Below, piece by piece: positions 1-9,194 of a stretch of 64,000 bases of DNA (positions are counted from its first letter, which is position 1; each line of letters starts with the position of its first letter). Origin of the DNA: Pseudooceanicola marinus. GTDB lineage: Bacteria > Pseudomonadota > Alphaproteobacteria > Rhodobacterales > Rhodobacteraceae. A program made the translations under genes and the position numbers. The notes below the pieces were generated by a model. That model was not told the DNA's origin and made no database searches. It saw nothing but the letters and a program-made list of their open reading frames with translations. The stretch covers positions 62,001 through 126,000 of the forward strand of contig NZ_PGTC01000009.1 in assembly GCF_002786295.1 (NCBI RefSeq), in the 5' to 3' direction.

Positions 1-1
1 G

Positions 2-907
2 CCGCATGTCTTCATCGCGGGCGACGCCTGCCATACCCACAGCCCAAAGGCCGGGCAGGGGATGAACGTGTCGATGCGCGACGGTTTCAACCTGGGCTGG
101 AAACTGGCCGCCGTGCTGCGGGGGCGCAGCGACCCCGATCTGCTGGACAGCTACAGCGCGGAACGCCAGGGCGTGGCGCAGATGCTGATCGACTTCGACC
201 GGGAATTCGCCGCCATGTTCAGCGCCCGCCCCAAGAGTGGTGAGGGCAACGACGATGGCGTCGATCCGGCGGTCTTCCAGGACTACTTCCAGCAGCATGG
301 CCGTTTCACCGCCGGCACCGCGATCCGCTATGCGCCCTCGCGGCTGATCGGGCAGAAGACGCACCAGGGCCTGGCGCGCGGCTTCGACATCGGCATGCGG
401 TTCCATTCTGCTCCGGTGATCCGGTTGGCGGATGCGAAACCCCTGCAGCTGGGCCACGTGGTGCGGGCCGACGGGCGCTGGCGGCTCTTTGCCTTTGCCG
501 ACGCCAGCGATCCGACCACGCCCGACAGCGCCCTTTGGCGGCTGTGCGAGGCGCTTGGCACCGATCCGACCTCGCCCCTGCGGCGGATCACGCCGGAGGG
601 CAACGACATCGACTCGGTCCTCGACCTGCGGGCGGTCGTCCAGCAGGGCCACCGCGACCTGTCCCTGCCGCAGATGCACCCGATTCTGCGTCCGGCGAAG
701 GGCCGCTACGGGTTGATCGACCAGGAGAAGGTCTTCTGCCCGGACCTTAAGGACGGCCCCGACATCTTCGACGCGCGCGGCATCGACCGGGGGCAGGGCG
801 CCATGGTGCTGGTGCGGCCCGATCAGCACGTTTCCCACGTGCTGCCGCTGACGGACGTGGCGGCCCTGTCGGAGGTCCTGGCGGGCGTCTTCCGCCCTGC
901 CCGCTGA
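2..907 (+). CDS. FAD-dependent aromatic-ring monooxygenase, C-terminal part (5' end outside window)
   Basis: The open frame is already running at the first base, so the N-terminal dinucleotide-binding half is missing; 301 residues are visible. Near the start it reads GDACHTHSPKAGQGMN, the second FAD-binding motif of class A flavoprotein hydroxylases. The last ~170 residues fit the thioredoxin-like C-terminal dimerisation domain of phenol 2-monooxygenase and 3-hydroxybenzoate 4-monooxygenase, including YGLIDQEKVFCPD and GAMVLVRPDQHVSHVLPL. Such enzymes hydroxylate a phenolic ring using NADPH and O2. The actual substrate cannot be told without the N-terminal half and the upstream neighbours. 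It is followed by a long non-coding gap, so it probably ends its transcription unit. Confidence 0.85.
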   Translation, partial: PHVFIAGDACHTHSPKAGQGMNVSMRDGFNLGWKLAAVLRGRSDPDLLDSYSAERQGVAQMLIDFDREFAAMFSARPKSGEGNDDGVDPAVFQDYFQQHGRFTAGTAIRYAPSRLIGQKTHQGLARGFDIGMRFHSAPVIRLADAKPLQLGHVVRADGRWRLFAFADASDPTTPDSALWRLCEALGTDPTSPLRRITPEGNDIDSVLDLRAVVQQGHRDLSLPQMHPILRPAKGRYGLIDQEKVFCPDLKDGPDIFDARGIDRGQGAMVLVRPDQHVSHVLPLTDVAALSEVLAGVFRPAR

Positions 908-1227
908 CGGAGGGCGCCCCTGCCAGGCGGCATCGGGGCGCCCTTATATCGGTCGGGCTTGCAGGTCGCGACAGGCCGCGCGCCGCGCCTATCCGTTCGG
1001 ATAATCCGGCTATCCCTCGGCGCGCCATGTGACACGATTGAGCAACTGAAATTCCTGCAGAATTCAGGCATGTATATAGGTGCGGTACCACCTGGCGGTA
1101 GACACCCGGCACGACAGGCCGGGGCGAGGTCGGGACCGCGGCAAGAGGGCTCTGCGCCGGCGGCCTCCGGACACCGGACAGGCGGTGGCGCGACACACAC
1201 ACGCACGCCCCTCCTGCCAATGATAGC

Positions 1228-1277
1228 GAGTCAGGTCGGCCCAGCTGACACACACACCAAATGGTCTGACCTGACTC
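1228..1277. repeat. 10-bp perfect inverted repeat, 30-nt spacer
   Basis: GAGTCAGGTC at 1228-1237 is the exact reverse complement of GACCTGACTC at 1268-1277. The spacer is CA-rich. This could be a regulator-binding site or an RNA stem in a long coxG leader; the sequence does not decide. Confidence 0.6.
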
Positions 1278-1326
1278 ACAAGCTTCCCGGGCGTGTATCC
1301 CGCGCGCCCACAGCGCTGCCCGGGAG

Positions 1327-1358
1327 CCGGACCGGCGGAAGTCCCACCGCCGGTCCGG
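1327..1358. repeat. 12-bp perfect hairpin, 8-nt loop
   Basis: CCGGACCGGCGG (1327-1338) pairs fully with CCGCCGGTCCGG (1347-1358). No T-tract follows on either strand, so it is not a standard intrinsic terminator. It lies 93 bp before the coxG start. Confidence 0.65.
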
Positions 1359-1450
1359 ACAGCTTGTGCCCGCCTCCGACCTCCACTGACTTTTCAACTG
1401 CCCGCACATCCTCTAGCCTGACGCGACAGGAACGACAGGAGGCGCGCCCC

Positions 1451-1978
1451 ATGGAAATGAGCGACAGCCGCGTGATCCGCGCGGACAAGGAAAAGGTTTT
1501 CGCGGCGCTGCTTTCGCCAGAGGTGCTGCAGGAATGCGTCCCCGGCGCCAAGGAGGTGACCGGCACGCCGGAAGAGGGCTTCCACGCCGTCGTCGCGCAG
1601 AAGGTCGGGCCGGTGAAGGCGACCTTCAAGGGCGAGGTCACGGTGTCGGACATTGTCGAGAACGAGGCCCTGACCCTGACCGGCGAAGGCAAGGGCGGCG
1701 CGGCCGGTTTCGCCAAGGGCGGCGCCCGCGTTCGCCTGGCGGAGGTCGAGGAGGGCACCGAGCTGTCCTACGATGTCGACGCCAAGGTGGGCGGCAAGCT
1801 GGCGCAGCTCGGCTCGCGCGTGGTCGATGGTTTCGCCAAGAAAATGGCGGACCAGTTCTTCACCCGCTTCCAGGAGGTGCTGGAAGGCCCGGCAGAGGGC
1901 GAAGAGGCCGAGGGCGACGAGGCTCCGGTGTCGGAGGCCGAGAAGAAGGGCTGGCTGTCGCGCTGGCGCGGCAAATAG
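1451..1978 (+). CDS. CoxG-like SRPBCC protein (carbon-monoxide dehydrogenase subunit G family)
   Basis: A 175-residue protein starting at ATG with GACAGGAGG upstream. The sequence (VIRADKEKVFAALLSPEVL, CVPGAKEV, KVGPVKATFKGEV, ending in an amphipathic tail) matches the CoxG family, a START-like fold. CoxG-type proteins are linked to molybdenum hydroxylases of the CO dehydrogenase/xanthine dehydrogenase type and have been implicated in membrane recruitment of the enzyme. An acidic linker (EGEEAEGDEAPVSEAEKK) leads to a short basic-aromatic C-terminus, WLSRWRGK, which could touch the membrane. No coxMSL genes are adjacent, so the partner enzyme is unknown. A hairpin terminator follows. Confidence 0.85.
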   Translation: MEMSDSRVIRADKEKVFAALLSPEVLQECVPGAKEVTGTPEEGFHAVVAQKVGPVKATFKGEVTVSDIVENEALTLTGEGKGGAAGFAKGGARVRLAEVEEGTELSYDVDAKVGGKLAQLGSRVVDGFAKKMADQFFTRFQEVLEGPAEGEEAEGDEAPVSEAEKKGWLSRWRGK

Positions 1979-2094
1979 GCCCGCACGCAGGCGCAGCCGT
2001 GACGGGAGGGGAGGCCCGGCGCAAAGATGCGAACCCATTGTGTGAAATGGCACAGTGAAACCCGGCCCGCCCCGGGCTACCTGATGTGCAACTG

Positions 2095-2121
2095 ACGGGC
2101 CCCACGGGCCCGTTTGCCTTT
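2095..2121 (+). terminator. Intrinsic terminator after coxG-like gene
   Basis: ACGGGCCC, loop CAC, GGGCCCGT, then TTGCCTTT. The stem is perfect over 8 bp and the T-tract is weak. Confidence 0.6.
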
Positions 2122-2173
2122 CCGGCCGCGCGGCCTGCGCGGACCGAGTAACCGACATCAACCGGAGGGACGC

Positions 2174-3109
2174 ATGTCAGCGATCCTGGAAATCCGCGAC
2201 CTGCGGAAAGTCTACGACGGCGGGTTCGAGGCGCTGAAGGGCGTTACGCTCGACATCGAGGAGGGGGAGATCCTGGCCCTGCTCGGCCCCAACGGGGCGG
2301 GCAAGACCACGCTGATCTCAACCCTCTGCGGCATCACCGAGCCCACCTCGGGGACGGCGACCGTGGCCGGCTACGACATCAAGACCCAGTACCGCGAAGC
2401 GCGCAAGCTGATCGGCCTGGTCCCGCAGGAGATCAACCTCGAGCCCTTCTCCTACGTGGAGACGAACCTGCATTTCTCGCGCGGGATCTTCGGCAAGCCG
2501 CGCGACACCGCCAAGGTCGAGGAGGTGCTGCGCAAGCTGGCCCTGTGGGAAAAGCGGTCCAACCGCGTGCGGGAACTGTCTGGCGGCATGAAACGCCGCG
2601 TGCTGATCGGCAAGGCGCTGGCGCATGAGCCGCGCGTGCTGTTCCTGGATGAGCCGACCGCGGGGGTCGACGTAAGCCTGCGCAAGGAGATGTGGGATGT
2701 GGTCGCCGAGCTGAAGAAGCAGGGCGTGACCATCATCCTGACCACCCATTACATCGAAGAGGCCGAGGCCATGGCCGACCGCGTCGCGGTCATCCGGGGC
2801 GGCGAGATCCTGATGGTCGAAAAGACCGGCGACCTGATGCGCCGCCTGGGCCGCAAGGAACTGACGGTCGAGCTGCGCGAGCCGCTGGCCGAGATCCCCG
2901 CCCCCCTGGCGGAGTACGACCTGGAGCTGTCGGCGGACGGTCTGTCGCTCACCTATCGCTATGACACCCAGGCCGACCGCACCGGCATCGCCGGGCTGAT
3001 GCGCGCCTTTTCCGAGGCCGGCATCATCCTGCGGGACCTGCACACCAGCCAAAGCTCGCTGGAAGAGATCTTCGTCGGTCTCGTCGAAGGAGAAGGAGAG
3101 GCGCAATGA
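2174..3109 (+). CDS. ABC-2 type exporter, ATP-binding protein (YadG-like)
   Basis: A 311-residue ATPase. The ATG at 2174 follows CGGAGGGACGC and is preferred over an upstream in-frame TTG. Walker A GPNGAGKT lies at about residues 41-48, the signature LSGGMKRR at about 139, Walker [13 protein letters not shown] just after it, and the H-loop is [10 protein letters not shown] ~90-residue C-terminal extension is typical of drug and polysaccharide exporters of this type. The stop overlaps the permease start by 4 bp (ATGA), so the two are translationally coupled and surely form one exporter. The substrate cannot be inferred; YadGH-like pairs are generally labelled multidrug. Confidence 0.93.
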   Translation: MSAILEIRDLRKVYDGGFEALKGVTLDIEEGEILALLGPNGAGKTTLISTLCGITEPTSGTATVAGYDIKTQYREARKLIGLVPQEINLEPFSYVETNLHFSRGIFGKPRDTAKVEEVLRKLALWEKRSNRVRELSGGMKRRVLIGKALAHEPRVLFLDEPTAGVDVSLRKEMWDVVAELKKQGVTIILTTHYIEEAEAMADRVAVIRGGEILMVEKTGDLMRRLGRKELTVELREPLAEIPAPLAEYDLELSADGLSLTYRYDTQADRTGIAGLMRAFSEAGIILRDLHTSQSSLEEIFVGLVEGEGEAQ

Positions 3110-3867
3110 ACCTCCGTGCCGTCCAGGCCATCTACATGAACGAGATGCAGCGGTTCTTCCGCACCATCCTGCAAAGCTTCGTCTCACCCGTCATCTCGAC
3201 CTCGCTCTACTTCGTGGTCTTCGGGGCCGCCATCGGCTCGCGCATCGAAACGGTCGAGGGCGTGTCCTACGGCGCCTTCATCGTGCCCGGCCTGATCATG
3301 CTGTCGGTCATCATGCAGTCGATTTCCAACGCCAGTTTCGGGATCTATTTCCCGAAGTTCACCGGCACGGTGTTCGAGCTGCTTTCGGCGCCGATCAACT
3401 TCCTGGAAATCGTCATCGGTTTCGTGGGGGCGGCGGCGACCAAGGCGCTGTTCATCGGGATGGTGATCCTCGGCACTGCGGCGGTCTTCATCGACCTGAC
3501 GATCCTGCATCCGGTGGCCATGGTGCTGTTCCTGGTGCTGACCTGCCTGGCCTTCGCCCTTCTGGGCTTCATCATCGGGATCTGGGCAAAGAATTTTGAG
3601 CAGCTGCAACTGGTGCCGCTCTTGGTCGTGACGCCGCTGGTCTTCCTCGGCGGCTCCTTCTATTCGACCGAGATGTTGCCGCCGGTGTGGCAGACGATCA
3701 CCCATTTCAACCCGGTCTTCTACCTGATCTCGGGCTTCCGCTGGGCCTTCTTCGGGGTGGCGGACGTCGCCGTGGGCTGGAGCCTGCTGGCCGTCGCGAT
3801 CTTCTTTGCCATCTGCCTCGGGCTGGTGGCGCGCATCTTCCAGACCGGCTGGCGCATCCGCGACTGA
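3106..3867 (+). CDS. ABC-2 type exporter permease (YadH-like)
   Basis: A 253-residue integral membrane protein with about six hydrophobic segments and the ABC-2 family layout: a cytoplasmic amphipathic start ([17 protein letters not shown]), then TM segments, with the loop [17 protein letters not shown] before the last pair. It overlaps the ATPase gene by ATGA and is closed by a strong terminator, defining a two-gene operon. No separate periplasmic or outer-membrane component is nearby. Confidence 0.92.
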   Translation: MNLRAVQAIYMNEMQRFFRTILQSFVSPVISTSLYFVVFGAAIGSRIETVEGVSYGAFIVPGLIMLSVIMQSISNASFGIYFPKFTGTVFELLSAPINFLEIVIGFVGAAATKALFIGMVILGTAAVFIDLTILHPVAMVLFLVLTCLAFALLGFIIGIWAKNFEQLQLVPLLVVTPLVFLGGSFYSTEMLPPVWQTITHFNPVFYLISGFRWAFFGVADVAVGWSLLAVAIFFAICLGLVARIFQTGWRIRD

Positions 3868-3894
3868 GGCGGGGCGCGCGGCACTGACACGACA

Positions 3895-3922
3895 GGGAGG
3901 CCTTCGGGCCTCCCTTTTTCTT
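3895..3922 (+). terminator. Strong intrinsic terminator after the ABC pair
   Basis: GGGAGGCC, TTCG tetraloop, GGCCTCCC, followed by TTTTTCTTT. Confidence 0.92.
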
Positions 3923-3984
3923 TGCCGTTGCCAGGGCGCCCGCGGAGCCGCAGACTGGTGGCTGCCAGACCAGAGAGGCAGGCG

Positions 3985-4512
3985 ATGACGATCACCACAG
4001 GACATGAGGGGCCCGAAGAGCCCTTTCGCGCGCTTTTCGTCGCGGCCTTTGGCGCCGAGGAAGGGCCGCTGATCGGTGATCTGGTGGGGGATCTGCTGAC
4101 CAAGACGCCCGGCGCAGACATCCGCGTCTTTCGAGATATGCGCGACGGGGCGCCGGTGGCCGGGTTGATCTTTACCCGGCTGCTGTTCCCAGAGGACCCG
4201 GCACGGGTCTTCCTGTTGTCGCCGATGGCCGTGGCCCCGGCCTGGAAGCGGCAGGGTATCGGTCAGGCCCTGTTGCGTCACGCGCTGAACGCGCTGCGCG
4301 GCGACGGCGTGGAGGTGGTGATGACCTACGGCGATCCGGCCTTCTATGGCCGTCTGGGGTTCGGTCCCGTGACCGAGGCGCAGGTGCAGCCCCCGCTGCC
4401 CCTGTCGATGCCTCAGGGCTGGATCGGGCAACGCCTGGACGGGGCGGGCGCCCCGAGCCTGCGCGGGCCGTCGCGCTGTGCGGCGGCGCTGGACCGCCCT
4501 GACATTTGGTAG
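3985..4512 (+). CDS. GNAT family N-acetyltransferase (YhbS-like)
   Basis: A 175-residue acetyltransferase. The ATG at 3985 follows AGAGGCAGGCG. The acetyl-CoA binding loop is visible as LLSPMAVAPAWKRQGIGQAL (Q/RxxGxG type), followed by VVMTYGDPAFYGRLGF, typical of the YhbS/COG3153 group. The acceptor is unknown; relatives act on small molecules or proteins. It is a single-gene unit between two terminators. Confidence 0.85.
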   Translation: MTITTGHEGPEEPFRALFVAAFGAEEGPLIGDLVGDLLTKTPGADIRVFRDMRDGAPVAGLIFTRLLFPEDPARVFLLSPMAVAPAWKRQGIGQALLRHALNALRGDGVEVVMTYGDPAFYGRLGFGPVTEAQVQPPLPLSMPQGWIGQRLDGAGAPSLRGPSRCAAALDRPDIW

Positions 4513-4524
4513 GGCCATTCGGCG

Positions 4525-4560
4525 GACATGAAAAAGGGGGCCGGTGGCCCCCTTTGGGTT
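4525..4560. terminator. Bidirectional intrinsic terminator (GNAT / SLC13 convergent pair)
   Basis: AAAGGGGGCC (4533-4542) pairs with GGCCCCCTTT (4546-4555). It is preceded by GACATGAAAAAGG, a 13-mer found identically before two other convergent terminators in the window (38495 and 48275). Confidence 0.88.
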
Positions 4561-4576
4561 TGTCATGTCGCCCGGC

Positions 4577-6079
4577 TTACAGGCCGAAGACCGGCCCCGC
4601 CAGCAGGTACATCGCGGCGAAGACCACGGCGATCGACACGATGTTCAGCAGGAAGCCCGCCTTCACCATGTCGCTCAGGTGCATCTCCTCGTAGGAGAAG
4701 ACGATGGCATTGGGCGGCGTGGCCACCGGCATCATGAATGCCATCGAGGCGCCAAGCGCCACCGGCACCATCAGCAGTTCGGGCGAGACGCCCAGGCCCA
4801 CGGCCACGGCACCCAGGATCGGCAGGAAGGTGGCGGTGGAGGCGGTGTTCGAGGTGATCTCGGTCAGGTAGACGATCACCACGGCAACGATCAGCACCAG
4901 CAGCCACAGGTTGATGCCCTGCAGGCCCGCGACGCCATCGCCGATCCATTCGGCCAGCCCGGTGGCGCTGAAGGCGCCAGCCAGGGCCAGGCCGCCACCG
5001 AACAGCATCAGCACGCCCCAGGGCAGGGTGCGGGTGATCGACCAGTCCAGTACGAAGCCCTGCTTCCGGCCCACGGGGATCGCGAAAAGCAGCAGCGCGG
5101 CGGCCATGCCGATGCCCGCGTCGTTCAGCGGCAGGCCCAGGAAGCTGCGGGTGATCCAGAAGAAGGCGGCGGCGCCGAAGACCACGGCGACGATGATCTC
5201 GCCCCGGTCCATGCGACCCAGCCGCTGGTATTCCTCGTCGATCACCGCGTTGACGCCGCCCAGATCCAGCCCCTTCATCGGGAAGATCACGCGGGTCAGC
5301 AGCAGATAGGCCACCGGCAGCATCACCAGCACCACGGGCACCCCGATCAGCATCCATTGCATGAAGCCGATCTCGATTCCGTAGGTTTCCCCCAGCAGGC
5401 CCGCCAGAAGGGCGTTCGGCGGCGTGCCGATCAGCGTGCCGACGCCGCCGATGGAGGCGGAGAAGGCGATCGACAGCATCAGCGCCACGCCGAAGTTGCG
5501 CACCAGCGCGCGGTCCTCGACCTTGGCGGCGACGAACTCGATCACCGAGATGCCGACGGCATACATCATGACGGCGGTGGCGGTGTTGGAGATCCACATC
5601 GACAGGAAGGCCGTGGCCAGCATGAAGCCCAGCACGATCCGCGTGGGCGTCGAGCCGATGGCGCGCACGATGGTCAGCGCGATGCGCCGGTGCAGGCCCC
5701 AGCGTTGCATGGCACCTGCCAGGATGAAGCCGCCGAGGAAGAGGAAGATCAGGTGGTTGCCGTAGTTCACCGTGATCGCCGGCACCTCCTGGATGCCAAG
5801 AAGCGGCATCATCGGAATCGGCAGCAGGGCCGTGGCGGGCAGGGGCACCGCCTCCGACAGCCACCAGACGACCATCCAGACGGTCAGCGCTACCAGGTGC
5901 CAGGCCTCGGGCGACATGTCCGCCGGGGCAGGCAGCAGCGACAGGATCAGGGTGGCGACGGGGCCGAGGATCAGCGCCACCAGTTTCCACGGCTTGATCG
6001 GTTCGATCGGGTCGTCGTGGGGCGGGTGGTTCGGATCCGACTGGGCCTGGATCTCTCGTTCGGTGGGCGGCGTTCTCAT
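4577..6079 (-). CDS. SLC13/DASS family anion transporter (dicarboxylate or sulfate symporter)
   Basis: A 500-residue inner-membrane carrier with a ~40-residue hydrophilic N-terminus and roughly eleven or twelve hydrophobic segments. Both SNT signature motifs of the divalent-anion:Na+ symporters are present: SNTATAVMM in the first half and EITSNTAS in the second. TPPNA motifs occur in both halves (IGTPPNALLAG, VATPPNAIV). In the family these form the Na+ and substrate sites. Di- or tricarboxylate is the likeliest cargo, but sulfate cannot be excluded. The start ATG has GGAGAG six bases upstream. It is a single gene, separated from uvrC by ~130 bp. Confidence 0.9.
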   Translation of the reverse strand: MRTPPTEREIQAQSDPNHPPHDDPIEPIKPWKLVALILGPVATLILSLLPAPADMSPEAWHLVALTVWMVVWWLSEAVPLPATALLPIPMMPLLGIQEVPAITVNYGNHLIFLFLGGFILAGAMQRWGLHRRIALTIVRAIGSTPTRIVLGFMLATAFLSMWISNTATAVMMYAVGISVIEFVAAKVEDRALVRNFGVALMLSIAFSASIGGVGTLIGTPPNALLAGLLGETYGIEIGFMQWMLIGVPVVLVMLPVAYLLLTRVIFPMKGLDLGGVNAVIDEEYQRLGRMDRGEIIVAVVFGAAAFFWITRSFLGLPLNDAGIGMAAALLLFAIPVGRKQGFVLDWSITRTLPWGVLMLFGGGLALAGAFSATGLAEWIGDGVAGLQGINLWLLVLIVAVVIVYLTEITSNTASTATFLPILGAVAVGLGVSPELLMVPVALGASMAFMMPVATPPNAIVFSYEEMHLSDMVKAGFLLNIVSIAVVFAAMYLLAGPVFGL

Positions 6080-6212
6080 GCGTCACTCTCCATGGCGGTT
6101 TCCGGGCCTTAGACGCGGCGCGGCGACTGATCGCAAGAGCGGCCGGGACGCGGGCGCGCGAAATTCCCGCGCCTCGCGTGTTCGTGAGGCGCGCGGCCTC
6201 GGGCCTGCACCC

Positions 6213-8105
6213 TCAGCCGCCGGAATGGAAGTGATCGTAGATCTTTTCGGCCAGGCTGCTGGAGACGCCATCGACCGCCTTCAGGTCCGCCAGGTTCGCC
6301 CGGCTGACCGCCTTGGCCGAGCCGAAATGCGCCAGCAGCGCCCGCTTGCGCGCCGCGCCGACGCCCGGCACCTCGTCCAGCGGGTTGGCCATGTTCGCCT
6401 TCGCGCGCTTGGCCCGGTGGGTGCCGATTGCAAAGCGATGCGCCTCGTCGCGCATCCGCTGCACGAAATAGAGGACCGGGTCGTTCATCCTCAGGGCGAA
6501 GGGCCGCTGGTCGGGGCGGTGGAACTCTTCCTTGCCGTGGTCGCGGTCCACACCCTTGGCGACCCCCACCATGGGCAGGTCGGGCACGCCCATTTCCTCC
6601 AGGATCTCCTGTACCGCGCTGACCTGACCCGCGCCGCCGTCGATCAGCAGCAGGTCGGGCCACATGCCCTTGCCGTGGTCGGGATCTTCCTTCAGCAACC
6701 GTTTCAGGCGGCGCTTGAGCACCTCCTTCATCATGCCGAAGTCATCGCCGGGGGTCAGTTCGTCGCCGCGGATGTTGAACTTGCGGTACTGCGATTTCAG
6801 GAACCCGTCGGGCCCGGCGACGATCATGCCGCCGACGGCATTGGTGCCCTGGATGTGGGAGTTGTCGTAGACCTCGATCCGCTCGGGCACCTTTTCCAGG
6901 CCAAAGGCCTCGGCCAGCCCCTTAAGCAGCTTTTGTTGCGTCGCGCTTTCCGACATGCGGCGGCCCAGGCTTTCGCGGGCGTTGCGGGCGGCGCCGGCGA
7001 TCAGCTCCAGCTTCTCGCCCCGTTGCGGCACCAGGATCTCGACCTTGCGGCCGGCCTTTTCCGACAGCACCTCCTGCATCAGGTCGGTGTCCTCGATGTC
7101 ATGGGACAGCAGGATCTGCCGCGGCGGTTCTTTCTGGTCGTAGAACTGGCCCAGGAAGGCCTGCATGACCTCGGCCTCGCTGACGTCGGTGCCCGCGCGG
7201 GGATAGAAATCCTGGTTGCCCCAGTTCTGGTGCGCGCGGATGAAGAAGACCTGCACGCAGGCCTGGCCGTGTTCCATGTGCAGGGCCACCACGTCCGCCT
7301 CGGCGGTGGAACGCGGGTTGATGCCTTGGGTCGACTGCACCTGGGTCAGGGCCTTGATCCGGTCGCGCAGGGCGGCGGCGCGCTCGAATTCCATCTCCTC
7401 GGAAGCCTTCTGCATCTCGGCGGCCAGCTTCTCCTGCACGTCCGTGGACCGGCCCTGCAGGAAGCGTTCCGCGTCGGCCACGGTGGCGGCGTAATCCGCC
7501 TCGGAGATATAGCCCACGCAAGGCGCGCTGCAGCGCTTGATCTGATAGAGCAGGCAGGGGCGCGTGCGGCTGTCGAACATCGAATCCGAACAGTTGCGCA
7601 GCAGGAAGACCCTTTGCAGCTGGTTCAGCGTGCGGTTCACCGCGCCCGCGCTGGCGAAGGGGCCATAGTAGGCGCCCTTGTCCTTCTTCGCGCCGCGATG
7701 CTTGCGGATCTGCGGAAAGGGGGTGTCCTTGGCGACCAGGATATTGGGGAAGGACTTGTCGTCGCGCAGCAGCACGTTGTAGCGCGGTTTCAGCTGCTTG
7801 ATGAGGTTCTGTTCCAGCAAAAGCGCCTCGGTTTCCGTGCGCGTGGTCAGGAACATCATCGAAGCGGTCTGGCGGATCATCCGGGCGATCCGTTCGGAAT
7901 GACCGGTGGGCCGCGCATAGCTGGACACGCGCGCCTTCAGGTTCCGCGCCTTGCCGACATACAGCACCCGGCTCTCGCTATCGAGCATCCGGTAGACGCC
8001 GGGAGAGCTGTCCAGCGTGGACAGGTAGGACTGGATCACGGCACGCCCGCGAGGCCGGTTTTCGCCGGTCTCCGTCTCGGTCGTGCTGTCGATTCCGTCG
8101 GTCAT
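6213..8105 (-). CDS. uvrC: Excinuclease ABC subunit C
   Basis: 630 residues from the ATG at 8105; an in-frame TTG at 8138 is a less likely start. The dual-incision nuclease of nucleotide excision repair. In order: GIY-YIG nuclease ([20 protein letters not shown]), a UvrB-binding UVR motif around [15 protein letters not shown], the RNase H-like 5' nuclease ([15 protein letters not shown] and [11 protein letters not shown]), and a C-terminal helix-hairpin-helix pair ([31 protein letters not shown]). Length and order are normal. Its promoter must lie in the AT-rich spacer at 8106-8393. No GTTC-N7-GTTC type LexA site was seen there. Confidence 0.97.
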   Translation of the reverse strand: MTDGIDSTTETETGENRPRGRAVIQSYLSTLDSSPGVYRMLDSESRVLYVGKARNLKARVSSYARPTGHSERIARMIRQTASMMFLTTRTETEALLLEQNLIKQLKPRYNVLLRDDKSFPNILVAKDTPFPQIRKHRGAKKDKGAYYGPFASAGAVNRTLNQLQRVFLLRNCSDSMFDSRTRPCLLYQIKRCSAPCVGYISEADYAATVADAERFLQGRSTDVQEKLAAEMQKASEEMEFERAAALRDRIKALTQVQSTQGINPRSTAEADVVALHMEHGQACVQVFFIRAHQNWGNQDFYPRAGTDVSEAEVMQAFLGQFYDQKEPPRQILLSHDIEDTDLMQEVLSEKAGRKVEILVPQRGEKLELIAGAARNARESLGRRMSESATQQKLLKGLAEAFGLEKVPERIEVYDNSHIQGTNAVGGMIVAGPDGFLKSQYRKFNIRGDELTPGDDFGMMKEVLKRRLKRLLKEDPDHGKGMWPDLLLIDGGAGQVSAVQEILEEMGVPDLPMVGVAKGVDRDHGKEEFHRPDQRPFALRMNDPVLYFVQRMRDEAHRFAIGTHRAKRAKANMANPLDEVPGVGAARKRALLAHFGSAKAVSRANLADLKAVDGVSSSLAEKIYDHFHSGG

Positions 8106-8180
8106 GCGATTCCGTCTCGATTCTCGGAAGGGCTGCAAATTTCCGCGTGTGGAGACAAGAGCAAAGCTTTCCCCGCATTC

Positions 8181-8189
8181 TGTGGATAA
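8181..8189 (-). promoter_or_regulatory. Exact DnaA box upstream of uvrC
   Basis: TGTGGATAA on the plus strand, i.e. TTATCCACA on the minus strand, identical to the high-affinity DnaA consensus. It lies ~76 bp upstream of the uvrC start, at the edge of an AT-rich spacer. Function is inferred only from the match; a single 9-mer can occur by chance. Confidence 0.5.
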
Positions 8190-8269
8190 GTCCGGGGATA
8201 GGATTTAGACATCCGAAAAAAACCCTTGTTACGCGGCGCTTTCCTTGAGTTGACTAAATTTTATGCGGA

Positions 8270-8327
8270 TTTTCAACTGGTTGTTTTTGCTGGGAAATTT
8301 TTATTGCGGAGGACAACCAGCTGAAAA
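8270..8327. repeat. 15-bp inverted repeat in AT-rich spacer
   Basis: TTTTCAACTGGTTGT (8270-8284) and ACAACCAGCTGAAAA (8313-8327) pair at 14 of 15 positions across a 28-nt spacer. The surrounding 8221-8340 is about 59% A+T by my count, far above the flanking genes. It could be an operator pair or an RNA stem in the uvrC leader. Confidence 0.6.
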
Positions 8328-8393
8328 CATTGAGGTTTTGGTAACGGATTTGTAAAGGCGCCGTGACAGGTGCAAAACTCTGTCCGCGACACA

Positions 8394-9173
8394 TCACTCG
8401 ACGCCCTGTACGTCCGGTGTCTGCCAGGCCAGGTGCTGGCCGCCGTCGGTGCAGATCAGCTGTCCGGTGACCCCTTTTGCCCCCAGGAAATAGCGCAGCG
8501 CGCCGCAGATATCCTCCGGGTCGGAGCCGCGTTCCAGCACGGTGTTCTGCCGCTGGCTGTCAAAATGCGCCTGGCTTTGCCGGGCGCCGCGCAGGGTGGG
8601 GCCGGGACCGATGGCGTTGACGCGCACTGCAGGCGCCAGGGCACGGGCGGCGGTCTGGGTGAAGGCCCAGAGACCCATCTTGGAAATCGTGTAGGACATG
8701 AATTCCGGGGTCAGCTTGTGCACCCGCTGATCCAGCATCTGGATCACCAGCGCCTGGGCCACCGGCTCGCCGTGATCGTCGGTCGCGGCCGCGGGGGCCT
8801 GCTCCGCGAAGAGCTGTGTCAGCAGGAAGGGCGCGCGCAGGTTCACCTCCATGTGGCGATCCCAGCCGGCGCGGTCGGCGGTCTCGATGTTGTCGTAGTC
8901 GAAGACCGATGCGTTGTTGACCAGGCAGGTCAGCGGCCCGCCTAGGGCCTCGGCGGCGCGATCTATGAGGGGGGCCACCTCGGCCTCCTGCGTCATGTTC
9001 GCCTGAAGTGCGACGGCCTGGCGCCCCATGGCGCGGATCTCGGCCACGACCTCCTCGGCGGCCTCGGCGGAGCCGTTGTAATGCACCGCGACGTCATGGC
9101 CATCCTCGGCCAGGGTCAGGGCCATGGCACGGCCAAGGCGTTTGGCGGCTCCGGTGACGAGGGCGCGGGACAT
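8394..9173 (-). CDS. SDR family oxidoreductase, pteridine-reductase-like
   Basis: 259 residues, classical short-chain dehydrogenase. The N-terminal cofactor motif reads TGAAKRLG, the TGxxxRxG variant seen in pteridine reductases and FolM rather than TGxxxGxG. NNAS follows near residue 92, and the catalytic pair is YTISK. This suggests an NADPH-dependent enzyme, possibly acting on a pterin, but the substrate is not provable from sequence. A hydrophilic insert (AAATDDHGEPVAQ) lies before the strand preceding the catalytic Ser region. It is upstream of uvrC on the same strand, separated by 288 bp. Confidence 0.82.
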   Translation of the reverse strand: MSRALVTGAAKRLGRAMALTLAEDGHDVAVHYNGSAEAAEEVVAEIRAMGRQAVALQANMTQEAEVAPLIDRAAEALGGPLTCLVNNASVFDYDNIETADRAGWDRHMEVNLRAPFLLTQLFAEQAPAAATDDHGEPVAQALVIQMLDQRVHKLTPEFMSYTISKMGLWAFTQTAARALAPAVRVNAIGPGPTLRGARQSQAHFDSQRQNTVLERGSDPEDICGALRYFLGAKGVTGQLICTDGGQHLAWQTPDVQGVE

Positions 9174-9194
9174 GGGGCTTTCCTCCGCTTGGGA

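Larger units (their letters stand above)
908..1450. other. 543-bp intergenic region with two strong inverted repeats
   Basis: I find no convincing gene here. One frame runs through from 959 into coxG, but it lacks a ribosome site and its composition (Pro/Arg/Thr-rich, low complexity) is unlike a protein. The region holds two perfect inverted repeats (listed separately), CA-dinucleotide runs near 1193 and 1247, and an imperfect palindrome around 1046-1066 centred on CTGCAG. It must contain the coxG promoter. Confidence 0.6.

Noticed and set aside
959-1450. N-terminal extension of the CoxG-like protein back to 959
   Set aside because: The added ~160 residues are Pro/Arg/Thr-rich low complexity, overlap strong inverted repeats, and lack a ribosome site, whereas the ATG at 1451 has GGAGG.
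1451-1978. Assigning coxG to a carbon-monoxide oxidation operon
   Set aside because: No coxMSL or other molybdo-hydroxylase genes are adjacent; the family is also found with other enzymes, so CO oxidation is not supported.
5772-8189. Long open frame antisense to uvrC (about 805 codons, plus strand)
   Set aside because: It mirrors the uvrC reading frame; high G+C codon bias leaves the antisense frame free of stops. Its protein is low-complexity (His/Ala/Gly/Leu) and has no ribosome site.
8181-8350. Chromosomal replication origin in the uvrC spacer
   Set aside because: Only one DnaA box is visible, with no cluster of boxes and none of the usual alphaproteobacterial origin neighbours. Kept only as a DnaA-box observation.
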